Assembly (NCBI RefSeq): GCF_002217285.1
Contig: NZ_MUGW01000054.1
Location: 37,095 to 101,094 of the forward strand
From: Flavobacterium hercynium
GTDB taxonomy: Bacteria > Bacteroidota > Bacteroidia > Flavobacteriales > Flavobacteriaceae
Length of the DNA stretch: 64,000 nucleotides
Direction: 5' to 3'
Shown: positions 41,891 through 51,263 of the stretch, piece by piece
Layout: every line of letters begins with the position of its first letter
Position numbering within the stretch: the stretch's first letter is position 1
The notes under the pieces: model-generated
The model's input: only the letters and a program-made list of their open reading frames with translations
Databases searched by the model: none
Told to the model about the DNA's origin: nothing
Translations under genes and position numbers: made by a program

Positions 41891-42523
41891 TTGGAATATC
41901 CCGATACTTTTAAAACTATTGCTTTCGAATCTGAAGAAGTCTTATTGAAGGAAAAAGGCAGTAAGTTCTTTGGCTACGCTTTTCCTATTGAAAACGAAGA
42001 TGCCGTTAAACCCATAATTGAAGACTTAAAAAAACAGCATCCCCACGCTGTACATTTTTGTTATGCCTATCAAATAGGAACAGCTCCAAAAATAGCGTAT
42101 CGTACTAACGATGATGGAGAACCAAGCAATACGGCTGGCGCACCAATTTACGGTCAGATACAATCTTTTGGACTAACTAACGTTCTTGTAGTGGTCGTTC
42201 GGATTTTTGGCGGAGTAAAACTAGGTGTGGGCGGATTAATTGCTGCTTACAAAACAACTGCTCAAATGACGCTTGACATCTGCGAAATAACAGAAAAAAC
42301 TATTGATGTACATTTTTTAGTTTCCTTTGATTATAAAAACATGAACAAGGTAATGCGTGTAATCAAAGAAAAAAAACTGGAAATCATATCTCAGGAAATG
42401 GAAATTGATGAAGATTCCGGAATGCCAATTGGAAAAATTGTTACCAAAACACGAAAAAAAAATGCCGAAATGGTATTCGACATTTTTGATTTAATGTTTG
42501 AAATCGACGTTAAAATTATATAA
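41891..42523 (+). CDS. YigZ/IMPACT family protein
   Basis: 210 residues from TTG 41891, which gives the family-like start EYPDTFKTIAFESEEVLLKEKGSKF; the frame is open upstream into the HAD gene in another frame, so no upstream ATG is convincing. The UPF0029 N-domain holds DDGEPSNTAGAPIYGQIQ (~85-102) and VVRIFGGVKLGVGGLIAAY. Eukaryotic IMPACT binds GCN1; the bacterial role is unknown. 10 nt after the HAD gene stop. Confidence 0.85.
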   Translation: MEYPDTFKTIAFESEEVLLKEKGSKFFGYAFPIENEDAVKPIIEDLKKQHPHAVHFCYAYQIGTAPKIAYRTNDDGEPSNTAGAPIYGQIQSFGLTNVLVVVVRIFGGVKLGVGGLIAAYKTTAQMTLDICEITEKTIDVHFLVSFDYKNMNKVMRVIKEKKLEIISQEMEIDEDSGMPIGKIVTKTRKKNAEMVFDIFDLMFEIDVKII

Positions 42524-42554
42524 AATAGCTAAAAAACGCGTTTCAATTTAACAC

Positions 42555-42959
42555 TTATTCTAACGTTTTGAACAATTCTAAAATATAATCCGGAGGAGCC
42601 GTTGGACGACCCGTTTTTAGCGAAACAAAAACCAAAATAAATACGGCAGTTGTTAATAACTCATTTGCTTCGTTGTAAATTGCGCAGTCAAATTCGATCT
42701 TGACAGAGGATTGACTTTTGAATGTTGTATGAATAGTCAGAAGTTCATCATAGCGCGCCGATTTTTTATAGTTTACTTGCATGGATACAATTGGCAGCCC
42801 AATACCGCTTTCTTCCATGCTTTTATACGAAACTCCTTTATTTCTAAGCCATTCCACGCGTCCTATCTCAAAATAAGGTATATAATTCCCGTGATATACA
42901 ACCCCCATTTGATCGGTTTCTCCGTAACGAACACGCACTTGCGTTTGATGATTTTTCAT
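42555..42959 (-). CDS. Acyl-CoA thioesterase, 4HBT/YbgC type
   Basis: 134 residues, a single hotdog domain. VRYGETDQMGVVYHGNYIPYFEIGRVEWL carries the YbgC-type active-site Asp (D of ETDQMG) and the conserved H-N-Y. Hydrolyses short acyl-CoA or acyl-ACP, or a hydroxybenzoyl-type thioester; real substrate not shown. Convergent with the YigZ gene and divergent from dnaA. Confidence 0.9.
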   Translation of the reverse strand: MKNHQTQVRVRYGETDQMGVVYHGNYIPYFEIGRVEWLRNKGVSYKSMEESGIGLPIVSMQVNYKKSARYDELLTIHTTFKSQSSVKIEFDCAIYNEANELLTTAVFILVFVSLKTGRPTAPPDYILELFKTLE

Positions 42960-43145
42960 TCTTTTTATATTAAAAAATTAGCTTTAAAAAACTTCCCTTA
43001 CAACTTTATTTTATAAAATTTAAGTTCAATTTATTTTTTTTTACAGAAATTTGTTCACATATTTGTTATCCCGAAATACGGAATAAAATTGCTCCATTTT
43101 TATCAGGAGAATCTTAAACAATAATAAACAAATTTACTTGAATTT

Positions 43146-44573
43146 ATGACTAAAACTGCTCAATCGGTATGGGAAAACTGTTTGTCCTTTATAAAAGACA
43201 ATATTCAAGACCAGGCATACAAAACTTGGTTTGAACCAATCAAATCAGTTGAGCTAACCGACAACGCATTATATATTCAAGTTCCAAGTAAATTTTTCTA
43301 CGAATGGCTAGAAGAACATTACGTTAAATTATTGAAAGTTGCGCTTACCAAAGAACTGGGAAAAAACGCAAAGTTACTCTATAAAATCAAAATGGAAAAT
43401 ACTTATGGAAACAAACAACCGTTCACTGAACAGTTGCCAAGTTCCAATAGAGTACCTATGAAACCGCAAGAGGTTGATGCTCCATTTAAAAATTTAAACC
43501 CTGAGCTTAAAAATCCGTTTGTAATTCCGGGAATTAGAAATCTAAAAATTGAATCGCAATTAAATCCAAACTATAGCTTTGACAACTTCTTAGAAGGAGA
43601 CTCAAACCGTTTGGCACGTTCTGCAGGTATGGCTGTTGCCAACAAACCAGGTGGAACCTCTTTTAATCCGTTATTGATTTTTGGTGGAGTTGGTTTAGGA
43701 AAAACACACTTAGCACACGCTATTGGTGTTGAAGTAAAAGACAAATATCCTGAAAAAACGGTTTTATATATTTCTGCCGAGATTTTCACACAACAATATA
43801 TCGACTCTGTTAAAAAGAACAATCGTAATGATTTTATTCACTTTTATCAGTTGATCGATGTTTTAATCATTGACGACGTTCAGTTCTTATCTGGTAAATC
43901 AGGTACTCAGGACGTTTTCTTCCATATCTTTAATTATTTACATCAAAACGGAAAACAGGTAATTTTAACTTCGGATAAAGCTCCTGTTGACATGCAAGAT
44001 ATCGAGCAGCGTTTGTTGTCTCGTTTTAAATGGGGATTATCTGCTGAGTTACATCAGCCGGATTACGAAACCCGTATTTCGATCCTAAAAAACATTTTGT
44101 ACCGCGATGGTGTTGAAATGCCGGAAGACATTATAGAATATGTTGCCCGCAACATTAAATCGAATGTTAGAGAACTTGAAGGCGCTATTATCTCCTTAAT
44201 TGCACAATCTTCTTTCAACAAAAAAGAAGTTACAATTGAGCTGGCAAAAAGCGTTGTAGAGAAATTTGTTAAAAACGTAAAGAGAGAAATTTCTATCGAT
44301 TATATTCAAAAAATTGTGTCTGATTATTTTCAGTTGGATATTGAAACCCTTCAATCTAAAACCAGAAAAAGACACGTTGTTCAGGCGAGACAATTGGCTA
44401 TGTTTTTTGCTAAAAAGTTCACTAAAGCATCTTTGGCAAACATTGGTTCTCAAATTGGAGATCGCGATCACGCTACCGTATTACATGCTTGTAAAACAGT
44501 AGATAATTTAGTATCGACGGACAAGCAATTCAAGAAATTTGTCGAAGACATCAACAAGAAATTAACGCTATAA
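43146..44573 (+). CDS. dnaA: Chromosomal replication initiator DnaA
   Basis: 475 residues. Domain I (1-85) opens VWENCLSFIKDNIQDQAYKTWFEPI; the linker follows; AAA+ domain III starts near 130 with Walker A FGGVGLGKTHLAHA and Walker B LIIDDVQFL, and domain IV ends in the DnaA-box helix-turn-helix GDRDHATVLHACKTV. The gene is not followed by dnaN here. The 186-bp gap upstream has one imperfect DnaA box only (TTATCCCGA), so no origin is proposed. Confidence 0.97.
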   Translation: MTKTAQSVWENCLSFIKDNIQDQAYKTWFEPIKSVELTDNALYIQVPSKFFYEWLEEHYVKLLKVALTKELGKNAKLLYKIKMENTYGNKQPFTEQLPSSNRVPMKPQEVDAPFKNLNPELKNPFVIPGIRNLKIESQLNPNYSFDNFLEGDSNRLARSAGMAVANKPGGTSFNPLLIFGGVGLGKTHLAHAIGVEVKDKYPEKTVLYISAEIFTQQYIDSVKKNNRNDFIHFYQLIDVLIIDDVQFLSGKSGTQDVFFHIFNYLHQNGKQVILTSDKAPVDMQDIEQRLLSRFKWGLSAELHQPDYETRISILKNILYRDGVEMPEDIIEYVARNIKSNVRELEGAIISLIAQSSFNKKEVTIELAKSVVEKFVKNVKREISIDYIQKIVSDYFQLDIETLQSKTRKRHVVQARQLAMFFAKKFTKASLANIGSQIGDRDHATVLHACKTVDNLVSTDKQFKKFVEDINKKLTL

Positions 44574-44582
44574 ACGCGAATC

Positions 44583-45050
44583 ATGCCAGTAAAAATTTTA
44601 ATGGTCTGTTTAGGAAATATTTGTAGATCACCTTTAGCCGAAGGTATTCTGGCATCAAAATTACCTCAAACTGATTTTGTCGTTGATTCTGCAGGAACAG
44701 GATCATGGCATGTTGGTCATGCACCAGACAAACGTTCTATTGCCGTTGCTAAAAAAAATGGCTTGTGCATTGACACTCAAAAAGGAAGACAATTTCAAAC
44801 CTCAGATTTTGAGGAATTCGATTATATTTATGTAATGGATAATTCTAATTATCGTGATGTAATTGATCTTGCTAAAACTCCTGAACACAAAGAAAAAGTT
44901 CACCTTATCCTGAACGAATTATTTCCAAACGAAAATGTAGATGTACCCGATCCTTACTTTGGAGTAGCGAACGGTTTTGATAATGTGTATCAAATGTTAG
45001 ACGAAGTAACTGATTTGATTGCACAAAAACTCATCGAAAAACATTCGTAA
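44583..45050 (+). CDS. Low-molecular-weight protein-tyrosine phosphatase
   Basis: 155 residues. P-loop CLGNICRSPLAEG (Cys9 nucleophile, Arg15) at the N-terminus; general acid Asp in DVPDPYFG near 120. Dephosphorylates phosphotyrosine, in bacteria often tyrosine kinases of polysaccharide export. Begins 9 nt after dnaA and thus may be translated from its transcript, a link whose meaning is unknown. Confidence 0.93.
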   Translation: MPVKILMVCLGNICRSPLAEGILASKLPQTDFVVDSAGTGSWHVGHAPDKRSIAVAKKNGLCIDTQKGRQFQTSDFEEFDYIYVMDNSNYRDVIDLAKTPEHKEKVHLILNELFPNENVDVPDPYFGVANGFDNVYQMLDEVTDLIAQKLIEKHS

Positions 45051-45087
45051 CCTTATCTCGTTTTTTCAACCTATAAAATAATCACCC

Positions 45088-45801
45088 ATGAAACTTTTAG
45101 GAAAACTATATTTAATTCCAACAACAATGGGCGAAAGTGATCCTATGGATGTTTTGCCACAAACGGTAAAACGAACTATTGATTTTATAGATCATTATAT
45201 TGTTGAAAACGAAAAAACAGCAAGAAAATCAATAAAAGCGGTTGCTCCTGAAAAGAAACAATCAGAGCTTATACTTTTCACCTTAAATAAACGAACCGAA
45301 ACCAGCGAGCATTTAGATTTCATCAAACCTTTGTTAGAAGGAAAAAATGTTGGTTTAATGAGCGAAGCCGGTTGTCCCGGAGTTGCTGATCCTGGTGCTG
45401 TCATTGTAAAATTGGCGCATGAAAAAGGGATTCAGGTTGTTCCTTTAGTTGGTCCATCTTCTATTTTGTTAGCTATGATGGCTTCCGGAATGAATGGTCA
45501 GAGTTTTACTTTTAATGGTTATTTGCCAATCGATAAAGACGAAAAAAAATCGGCTTTAAGGCATTTTGAAAAATTATCTGCCGATAAAAATCAATCTCAG
45601 ATTTTTATTGAAACACCATACAGAAACAACAAATTAGTTGAAGATATTTTGCAAATTGTAAATCCGTCAACACATCTTTGTATTGCAACGGATATCACAT
45701 TACCAACAGAATTTATTAAAACGATGCGTATTTCTGACTGGAAGAAATTAAAAGTAGATTTACATAATCGTCCAACGATTTTTATTATACATAAAATGTA
45801 A
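45088..45801 (+). CDS. RsmI-like SAM-dependent methyltransferase (short form)
   Basis: 237 residues, tetrapyrrole-methylase fold. The order GKLYLIPTTMGESDPMDVLP, then VGLMSEAGCPGVADPGAVIV, VVPLVGPSSILLAMMASGM, and QIFIETPYRNNKL matches RsmI, which 2'-O-methylates C1402 of 16S rRNA. It is ~50 residues shorter than E. coli RsmI and the N-terminus differs (TTMGESDP for TPIGNLAD), so it may be a Bacteroidetes paralogue with another target. Third in line after dnaA and the phosphatase. Confidence 0.85.
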   Translation: MKLLGKLYLIPTTMGESDPMDVLPQTVKRTIDFIDHYIVENEKTARKSIKAVAPEKKQSELILFTLNKRTETSEHLDFIKPLLEGKNVGLMSEAGCPGVADPGAVIVKLAHEKGIQVVPLVGPSSILLAMMASGMNGQSFTFNGYLPIDKDEKKSALRHFEKLSADKNQSQIFIETPYRNNKLVEDILQIVNPSTHLCIATDITLPTEFIKTMRISDWKKLKVDLHNRPTIFIIHKM

Positions 45802-45906
45802 ACGGCTTTGCGTTTCATTATCTCTGAAAATGTTGTAATTTCATTGCTGAAAACGTCACTATTAGTAAACGTTTTTCACTCACAAAGCTTTAACTACTAA
45901 TTTTTC

Positions 45907-47034
45907 ATGAGTAAACTTCCAAATGTAACCACCAGTATATTTTCGGTGATGTCTAAAATGGCAGCCGAACACAATGCCATTAATTTATCACAAGGTTTTC
46001 CCAACTTTCCTGTTGACGAAAGACTTACGGATATTATAGCAAAACTAGCCAAAGAAAATGTGCATCAATACACACCAATGGCTGGTTATCCGCCTTTGAT
46101 GGATCAGATTGCGAAATTGGTTTATACTTCTTATAACAGAAAAATCAATCCGGAAAGTGAAGTTTTGGTCACCGCAGGTGCGACTCAGGGAATTTTCACT
46201 TCCATATTGGCATTAGTAAAATCCGGTGATGAAGTTGTAATCTTAGATCCTAGTTACGATTCGTATGAATCTCCTGTGCTCCTTTGCCATGCAAAACCGG
46301 TTCGGGTTGCATTAAACGATGATTACACACCAAACTGGGAAACAATCGAAAAAGCATTTTCTGCAAAAACGAAAATGATTATCATTAATAATCCACACAA
46401 TCCAACAGGTAAAATCCTGACGGATGAGGATTTTTTACAGCTCGAAAAATTACTTTCTAAATATCCTAAGGCTTTAGTTTTGTCTGATGAAGTGTATGAA
46501 TATATTACTTTTGAAGAAAAACACATTTCAGCCCACACCATAGAATTTCTTTTAGACCGTTGTATTATGGTCTCTTCCTTCGGAAAATCATTTCATATCA
46601 CCGGATGGAAAATTGGATATACGGTAGCACCGGAATATTTAATGAAAGAAATTAAAAAAGTACATCAGTTTTTAGTTTTTAGTGTCAACAGTATTTCTCA
46701 GGTTGCGATTAGTCACTATTTGGACGTTGTAGATGTTCAATTACTTGGGAAATTCTATCAGGAAAAACGGGATTACTTTCAAAAATTGCTTCAAAACAGC
46801 CGTTTCGAATTGAAACCTTGTGAAGGAACTTATTTTCAGGTTGCTTCGTATACCTCTATTTCGAACGACGATGATGTGACCTTTTGCAAAAAATTAATTA
46901 CCGATCATGGCGTTGCTGCCATTCCAATTTCGACTTTTTACTCGGATCATAAAGACCAAAAATTAATACGTTTTTGTTTTGCAAAAGACAATCTGACTTT
47001 AGAGGCTGCAGCAAAAAAATTATGCGAAATATAA
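45907..47034 (+). CDS. PLP-dependent methionine aminotransferase (YbdL-like)
   Basis: 375 residues, fold-type I aminotransferase. NLSQGFPNFPVDERL at ~27 is the family-I start; PLP is held by Lys in SSFGKSFHITGWKIGY (~230) and by Asp/Tyr in SDEVYEYI; NPHNPTGK is at ~162. YbdL-type enzymes use methionine (also His, Phe) and can act in methionine salvage. Substrate is inferred from likeness. Followed by a separate SDR gene. Confidence 0.9.
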   Translation: MSKLPNVTTSIFSVMSKMAAEHNAINLSQGFPNFPVDERLTDIIAKLAKENVHQYTPMAGYPPLMDQIAKLVYTSYNRKINPESEVLVTAGATQGIFTSILALVKSGDEVVILDPSYDSYESPVLLCHAKPVRVALNDDYTPNWETIEKAFSAKTKMIIINNPHNPTGKILTDEDFLQLEKLLSKYPKALVLSDEVYEYITFEEKHISAHTIEFLLDRCIMVSSFGKSFHITGWKIGYTVAPEYLMKEIKKVHQFLVFSVNSISQVAISHYLDVVDVQLLGKFYQEKRDYFQKLLQNSRFELKPCEGTYFQVASYTSISNDDDVTFCKKLITDHGVAAIPISTFYSDHKDQKLIRFCFAKDNLTLEAAAKKLCEI

Positions 47035-47108
47035 TTTTTTCGAAATTTTGTAACAATATTATGCGTGCATCCTATTTTATTTAATTAATATTGTAAAAAA
47101 AGAAAAGT

Positions 47109-47990
47109 ATGAGCTATACAGATAAAATGTTACGCGACGACGCTTTAAAAGGCAAAGTCATTGTAGTTACAGGTGGCGGAAGTGGTTTAGGAAAAGCCAT
47201 GACTAAATATTTTTTGGAATTAGGCGCTAATGTTGCCATTACTTCAAGAGATTTAGAGAAGTTAAAATCAACTGCTACAGAACTTGAAACAGAAACTGGC
47301 GGAAAATGTTTACCACTTCAATGTGATGTTCGTCATTACGAAGAAGTAGAAAACATGCTTCAGGGTGTTCTGAAAGAATTTGGAAAAGTTGATGTTTTAT
47401 TAAATAATGCAGCCGGAAACTTTATTTCTCCTACTGAGAGATTATCTGCAAATGCATTTGACACTGTTATAGACATCGTACTAAAAGGTACTAAAAACTG
47501 TACGCTGGCTTTTGGAAAACACTGGATCGACACTAAACAAACTTCTTCTACAATTTTAAATATTGTAACGACTTATGCCTGGACAGGTTCTGCTTACGTA
47601 GTACCAAGTGCTACTGCAAAAGCTGGTGTTTTGGCTATGACAAGAAGTCTTGCTGTAGAATGGGCAAAATACGGAATTCGTTCTAACGCTATTGCTCCAG
47701 GGCCATTCCCTACAAAAGGAGCCTGGGACAGATTGTTACCGGGAGATTTGGCTGAAAAGTTTGACATGGCAAAAAAAGTTCCATTAAAACGTGTCGGCGA
47801 TCATCAGGAATTGGCCAATCTTGCGGCTTACTTAGTTTCTGACTTTTCAGCGTATGTAAACGGAGACGTGATTACGATTGATGGTGGTGAATGGCTTAAA
47901 GGTGCAGGACAATTTAATTTGTTAGAAGCAATTCCGGAAGAACTTTGGGATCAGCTGGAAATGATGATTAAAGCTAAAAAGAATAAATAA
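47109..47990 (+). CDS. SDR oxidoreductase, 2,4-dienoyl-CoA reductase-like
   Basis: 293 residues. TGGGSGLGKAMTKYFLELGA is the cofactor motif, followed by LNNAAGNFISP; a Tyr-x3-Lys is not in the classical place. The region AYVVPSATAKAGVLAMTRSLAVEW has Ser and Lys as in dienoyl-CoA reductases, where Tyr moves. The protein would reduce 2,4-dienoyl-CoA in oxidation of unsaturated fatty acids; NADPH use is likely. No other fatty-acid genes are adjacent. Followed by a terminator. Confidence 0.85.
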   Translation: MSYTDKMLRDDALKGKVIVVTGGGSGLGKAMTKYFLELGANVAITSRDLEKLKSTATELETETGGKCLPLQCDVRHYEEVENMLQGVLKEFGKVDVLLNNAAGNFISPTERLSANAFDTVIDIVLKGTKNCTLAFGKHWIDTKQTSSTILNIVTTYAWTGSAYVVPSATAKAGVLAMTRSLAVEWAKYGIRSNAIAPGPFPTKGAWDRLLPGDLAEKFDMAKKVPLKRVGDHQELANLAAYLVSDFSAYVNGDVITIDGGEWLKGAGQFNLLEAIPEELWDQLEMMIKAKKNK

Positions 47991-48043
47991 TTACAAGTGC
48001 TTACTAAATTCAGAATATTTTATTAAAACTATACTGATTGCAC

Positions 48044-48077
48044 AAATCCCGATAGCATTGCTGTCGGGATTTTTTTA
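48044..48077 (+). terminator. Terminator of the SDR gene
   Basis: AAATCCCGATAGC pairs with GCTGTCGGGATTT (one G-U), followed by a T-run. Confidence 0.85.
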
Positions 48078-48182
48078 TCCTTTTTAACCATATCGCTAGT
48101 ATTATTTCAGTTAAGCAGTGATTTATTTAAATATCTGACTGCTAACTTTTACTTCCGTTACGTTTATGGTTTAAATAAACAA

Positions 48183-48217
48183 TTTGTGTAGACAATCCAC
48201 TTAAATTATTATTTTTG
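48183..48217 (+). promoter_or_regulatory. Promoter of udk
   Basis: TTTG at 48183-48186 and TATTTTTG at 48210-48217 with a 23-nt spacer; start codon 28 nt further. Confidence 0.55.
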
Positions 48218-48244
48218 CGGAACAAATATCAAACATAAAATTAT

Positions 48245-48853
48245 ATGCTCATTATTGGAATTGCAGGAGGAACGGGAAGTGGAAAAACGACAGTAGTACA
48301 TCAAATCATGAATGAATTGCCAGATACGGAAGTTGGGGTAATTTCTCAGGATTCTTACTATAAAGAAACCCATAATTTGTCATTTGATGAAAGAGCCTTA
48401 ATAAACTTTGATCACCCTCGTGCTATTGATTTTGAATTACTGGAAAGACACCTTAAAGCTTTAAAAGCAGGTGAAACAATAGATCAGCCGGTTTATTCTT
48501 TTATTCAGCACAACAGAACTGATGATACGGTTTCGACGCACCCAAGAAAAGTAATGATTGTGGAAGGAATTTTAATCCTGACAAATCCTGAATTACGTGA
48601 TCTTTTTGACATTAAAATTTATGTTCATGCTGACTCTGACGAAAGATTAATTCGTCGTTTAAAAAGAGACATTTCAGAACGTGGCCGTGATATTGATGAA
48701 GTTTTAACGCGTTACCAAAACACTTTAAAACCGATGCACGAGCAATTTATTGAGCCATCAAAAGCTTTTGCAGATATCATTATCCCAAATGACAAATACA
48801 ATACCGTTGCAATTGATGTTGTTCGGGCGGTAATTAATCAACGAATTTCATAA
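48245..48853 (+). CDS. udk: Uridine kinase
   Basis: 202 residues. Phosphorylates uridine and cytidine (pyrimidine salvage). P-loop GIAGGTGSGKTTV is near residue 4; SQDSYYK, NFDHPRAIDF and the lid region RLIRRLKRDISERGRDIDEV are typical. Length matches E. coli Udk. Upstream of the division-protein gene and the mutase operon, 108 nt before the former. Confidence 0.95.
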   Translation: MLIIGIAGGTGSGKTTVVHQIMNELPDTEVGVISQDSYYKETHNLSFDERALINFDHPRAIDFELLERHLKALKAGETIDQPVYSFIQHNRTDDTVSTHPRKVMIVEGILILTNPELRDLFDIKIYVHADSDERLIRRLKRDISERGRDIDEVLTRYQNTLKPMHEQFIEPSKAFADIIIPNDKYNTVAIDVVRAVINQRIS

Positions 48854-48961
48854 TTTTTATTGTAAATTTATCCATAAAATAAAAAGTTACTTTTGGCTTT
48901 GGTCAATATCTTTCTGTAACAGTAAATTATAAAAGATATTGACTTTTAGCAGAAGTTCAAA

Positions 48962-49306
48962 ATGAATACTAAAATGAAAAATCCATTTAAAGATAAATCC
49001 TGGTTGAAATTTTTAGGCAATAAATATGTCTGGGTTTTACTGTTTTTTATTATCTGGATGTTATTTTTAGACAATTATTCTTATTTTGATCATCGTTTTC
49101 TCGACAATCAAATTCACGAGTTAAAGGATAATAAAACCTATTATCAGGAAGAGATTAAAAAAGACCAGGAACATATCAAGCAATTAAAAAATCCTGAACA
49201 AATTGAAAAATATGCTCGTGAAAAATATTTCATGAAAAAAGACAGCGAAGATATCTACATCATTCAATTTGAAGGTGATACAATTAAAACTCAAGAAGAA
49301 GAATAA
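48962..49306 (+). CDS. Septum formation initiator (DivIC/FtsB-like)
   Basis: 114 residues (ATG 48974 also possible). One membrane helix (YVWVLLFFIIWMLFLDNY, ~26-43), then a long coiled coil (FLDNQIHELKDNKTYYQEEIKKDQEHIKQLKNPEQIEKYAREKYFMKK) with the DivIC/FtsB closing pattern EKYAREKYFMKKDSEDIYII. This family links division-site proteins such as FtsL and FtsQ in the periplasm. 17 nt upstream of mutA; a functional tie is not indicated. Confidence 0.88.
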   Translation: MNTKMKNPFKDKSWLKFLGNKYVWVLLFFIIWMLFLDNYSYFDHRFLDNQIHELKDNKTYYQEEIKKDQEHIKQLKNPEQIEKYAREKYFMKKDSEDIYIIQFEGDTIKTQEEE

Positions 49307-49323
49307 TACGAAAATAACAATAA

Positions 49324-50688
49324 ATGGCTACTACCCTGTTCGACGATTTTAATTCGATTTCATCCAAACAATGGAAACAAAAAATTCAGTTTGAATTAGA
49401 TGGAGCCGAATACAACGAAACTGTAATCTGGAACTCTCCGGAAGATATTCAGGTAAAACCTTTTTATCATAGCGATGATTTTTCAGCATCTGCTAATGTA
49501 CAAACACAAGCATCAAATTTTAAAATTTGTCAAAACATCTTTGTTTACGATCTTGAAAAGTCTATTCAAAGAGCGATAAACAGTATTGAAAGAGGAGCTG
49601 AAAGTTTACGTTTTACGATTCAAAACGAAAAAATAGACATTCAAAAATTACTGGAAAACCTTCCTTTAGAAAACAGAACCGTTTACTTCAATTTAGGCTT
49701 TATTTCAATCGATTTCGTAAAGACATTAGACACTATTTCGATTCAGAAAAAAGCGAAGTTTTATTGCAATATGGATCCGATTGGTCATTTTGCAAGAGAA
49801 GGAAATTGGATATCGACTTTGGATAAAAATAATTTCGAAACCATAGCTAAGATTTCAAAAGCAACCACTAACCTTTCTTTACTGAGTATTGACTTAGGTT
49901 TATACCAAAATGCCGGTGCTAATATTACGCAACAAATTGCTTATAGTTTAGCGCATGCAAATGAATATCTTAATCGTTTGCCAACAATCTCCAATGAAAT
50001 TGTATTTCAGGTTTCGGTAGGAACAAATTATTTCTTTGAAATCGCCAAACTTCGTGCTTTACGAATGCTTTTTGAATTAATTGCGGCTGAGTATAATCCG
50101 GAAATATCTTGTCATTTACTGGTTACGCCAACAAAACGCAATAAAACCATTTACGATTATAATGTCAACATGTTACGCACTACGAGCGAATGCATGTCGG
50201 CAATTTTAGGCGGTGCAGATGCTGTGGCTAACTTACCGTATGATGCTTTGTATCATAAAGACAATGAATTTGGTGACCGAATTGCCCGAAATCAATTGTT
50301 GATTCTAAAACATGAGAGTTATTTTGATAAAGTCAACAATCCTGCTGATGGAAGTTATTATATCGAAAGCCTTACAACGCAATTGGCTGAAAAAAGCTTA
50401 ACTTTATTTAAGGACATAGAATCCAACGGCGGTTTCTTAAAACTTTTGAACGACGGAACGATAAAAAAGAAAATTCAGGAAAGTGCTGCGAAAGAACAGG
50501 AATTATTTGATTCTAAAAAAGAAGTTTTGCTTGGAACAAATAAATATCCGAACAAAGAAGACAAAATGAAAAACGATCTGGAATTGTTTCCGTTTGTAAA
50601 AATAAAACCAAGAAAAACATTAATTACGCCAATTATAGAGAAACGTCTTGCTGAAAAACTGGAACAGGAAAGACTTAAACTTGAATAA
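49324..50688 (+). CDS. mutA: Methylmalonyl-CoA mutase small subunit
   Basis: 454 residues. Resembles the mutase TIM-barrel but lacks the C-terminal B12-binding region of the large subunit and several catalytic residues, as expected for the structural subunit of MutAB. Marker stretches: FDDFNSISSKQWKQKIQFELDGAEYNE near the start, and YDVNMLRTTSECMSAILGGADAVANLPYD near 280. It pairs with mutB to interconvert methylmalonyl-CoA and succinyl-CoA. A toxin-antitoxin pair lies between the two. Confidence 0.92.
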   Translation: MATTLFDDFNSISSKQWKQKIQFELDGAEYNETVIWNSPEDIQVKPFYHSDDFSASANVQTQASNFKICQNIFVYDLEKSIQRAINSIERGAESLRFTIQNEKIDIQKLLENLPLENRTVYFNLGFISIDFVKTLDTISIQKKAKFYCNMDPIGHFAREGNWISTLDKNNFETIAKISKATTNLSLLSIDLGLYQNAGANITQQIAYSLAHANEYLNRLPTISNEIVFQVSVGTNYFFEIAKLRALRMLFELIAAEYNPEISCHLLVTPTKRNKTIYDYNVNMLRTTSECMSAILGGADAVANLPYDALYHKDNEFGDRIARNQLLILKHESYFDKVNNPADGSYYIESLTTQLAEKSLTLFKDIESNGGFLKLLNDGTIKKKIQESAAKEQELFDSKKEVLLGTNKYPNKEDKMKNDLELFPFVKIKPRKTLITPIIEKRLAEKLEQERLKLE

Positions 50689-50731
50689 AATAAATTTTAA
50701 ATAGTTATATTTAAATGTAAACCAAATAATT

Positions 50732-50968
50732 ATGGAAGCAATTAGACAAATTATATCCGTTAAAAACCACTCTGTAACCGTTATTTTACCAGATGATTTT
50801 ATAGCTGATGAAGTAGAAGTAATTATTTTACCTGTACAAAATAAAGAATACCAAATTCCCCAATGGCAAGTTGATCAAGTGAGAGAAAGAACGGAGAAAT
50901 ATTTAAAAAATCCAAAAAATGTAACAAACATTGATGATTTTTTAAAAGAAATTGAAGATGATCTATAA
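50732..50968 (+). CDS. Putative antitoxin of a type II toxin-antitoxin pair
   Basis: 78 residues. N-terminal half EAIRQIISVKNHSVTVILPDDFIADEVEVIILP reads as a short beta-barrel like AbrB/Phd-type or the small antitoxins of ParE; the C-terminal half (NVTNIDDFLKEIEDDL) is charged and helical, as toxin-binding tails are. No exact family. The toxin overlaps its last codons (50958), the classic antitoxin-toxin order. Located in mutA-mutB spacing. Confidence 0.8.
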   Translation: MEAIRQIISVKNHSVTVILPDDFIADEVEVIILPVQNKEYQIPQWQVDQVRERTEKYLKNPKNVTNIDDFLKEIEDDL

Positions 50969-51248
50969 GATAGTTATTATTGAAGAAGCCAAAGCGGATT
51001 ATAAAAAATCCTTACTTTGGTATAAAAATGTACATCCAAAATTAGCTATTAGATTTAATGATTCGTTTAAAAGAAGTTTAGCAATTATAAAAATAGATCC
51101 GTTATTATTTCAAATAAGATATGATAACATTAGAGTTGTATTTTTAAAAACTTTTCCATACGCTATCCATTATTCTATTTATGAAAATCGGATCGTTATT
51201 AAATCCATCTTTCACACTTCCAGAGAAAGTGAATTAAACGTATTCTAA
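50958..51248 (+). CDS. RelE/ParE-family toxin
   Basis: 96 residues from ATG 50958, overlapping the antitoxin by 11 nt (a TTG 6 nt upstream is possible). EEAKADYKKSLLWYKNVHPKLAIRFNDSFKRSLAIIKIDPLLFQIRYDNIRVVFLKTFPYAIHYSI follows the ParE/RelE order: helix-helix hairpin, then four strands with the R..-Y.-F.-I pattern. Would poison gyrase or cleave mRNA; which of these is not decided, since the active residues vary. Ends 15 nt before mutB. Confidence 0.85.
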   Translation: MIYKIVIIEEAKADYKKSLLWYKNVHPKLAIRFNDSFKRSLAIIKIDPLLFQIRYDNIRVVFLKTFPYAIHYSIYENRIVIKSIFHTSRESELNVF

Positions 51249-51263
51249 ACAACATTTTTACAA

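Noticed and set aside
42960..43145. Origin of replication next to dnaA
   Set aside because: Only one imperfect DnaA box (TTATCCCGA) is found upstream; no cluster of boxes and no dnaN follow dnaA.
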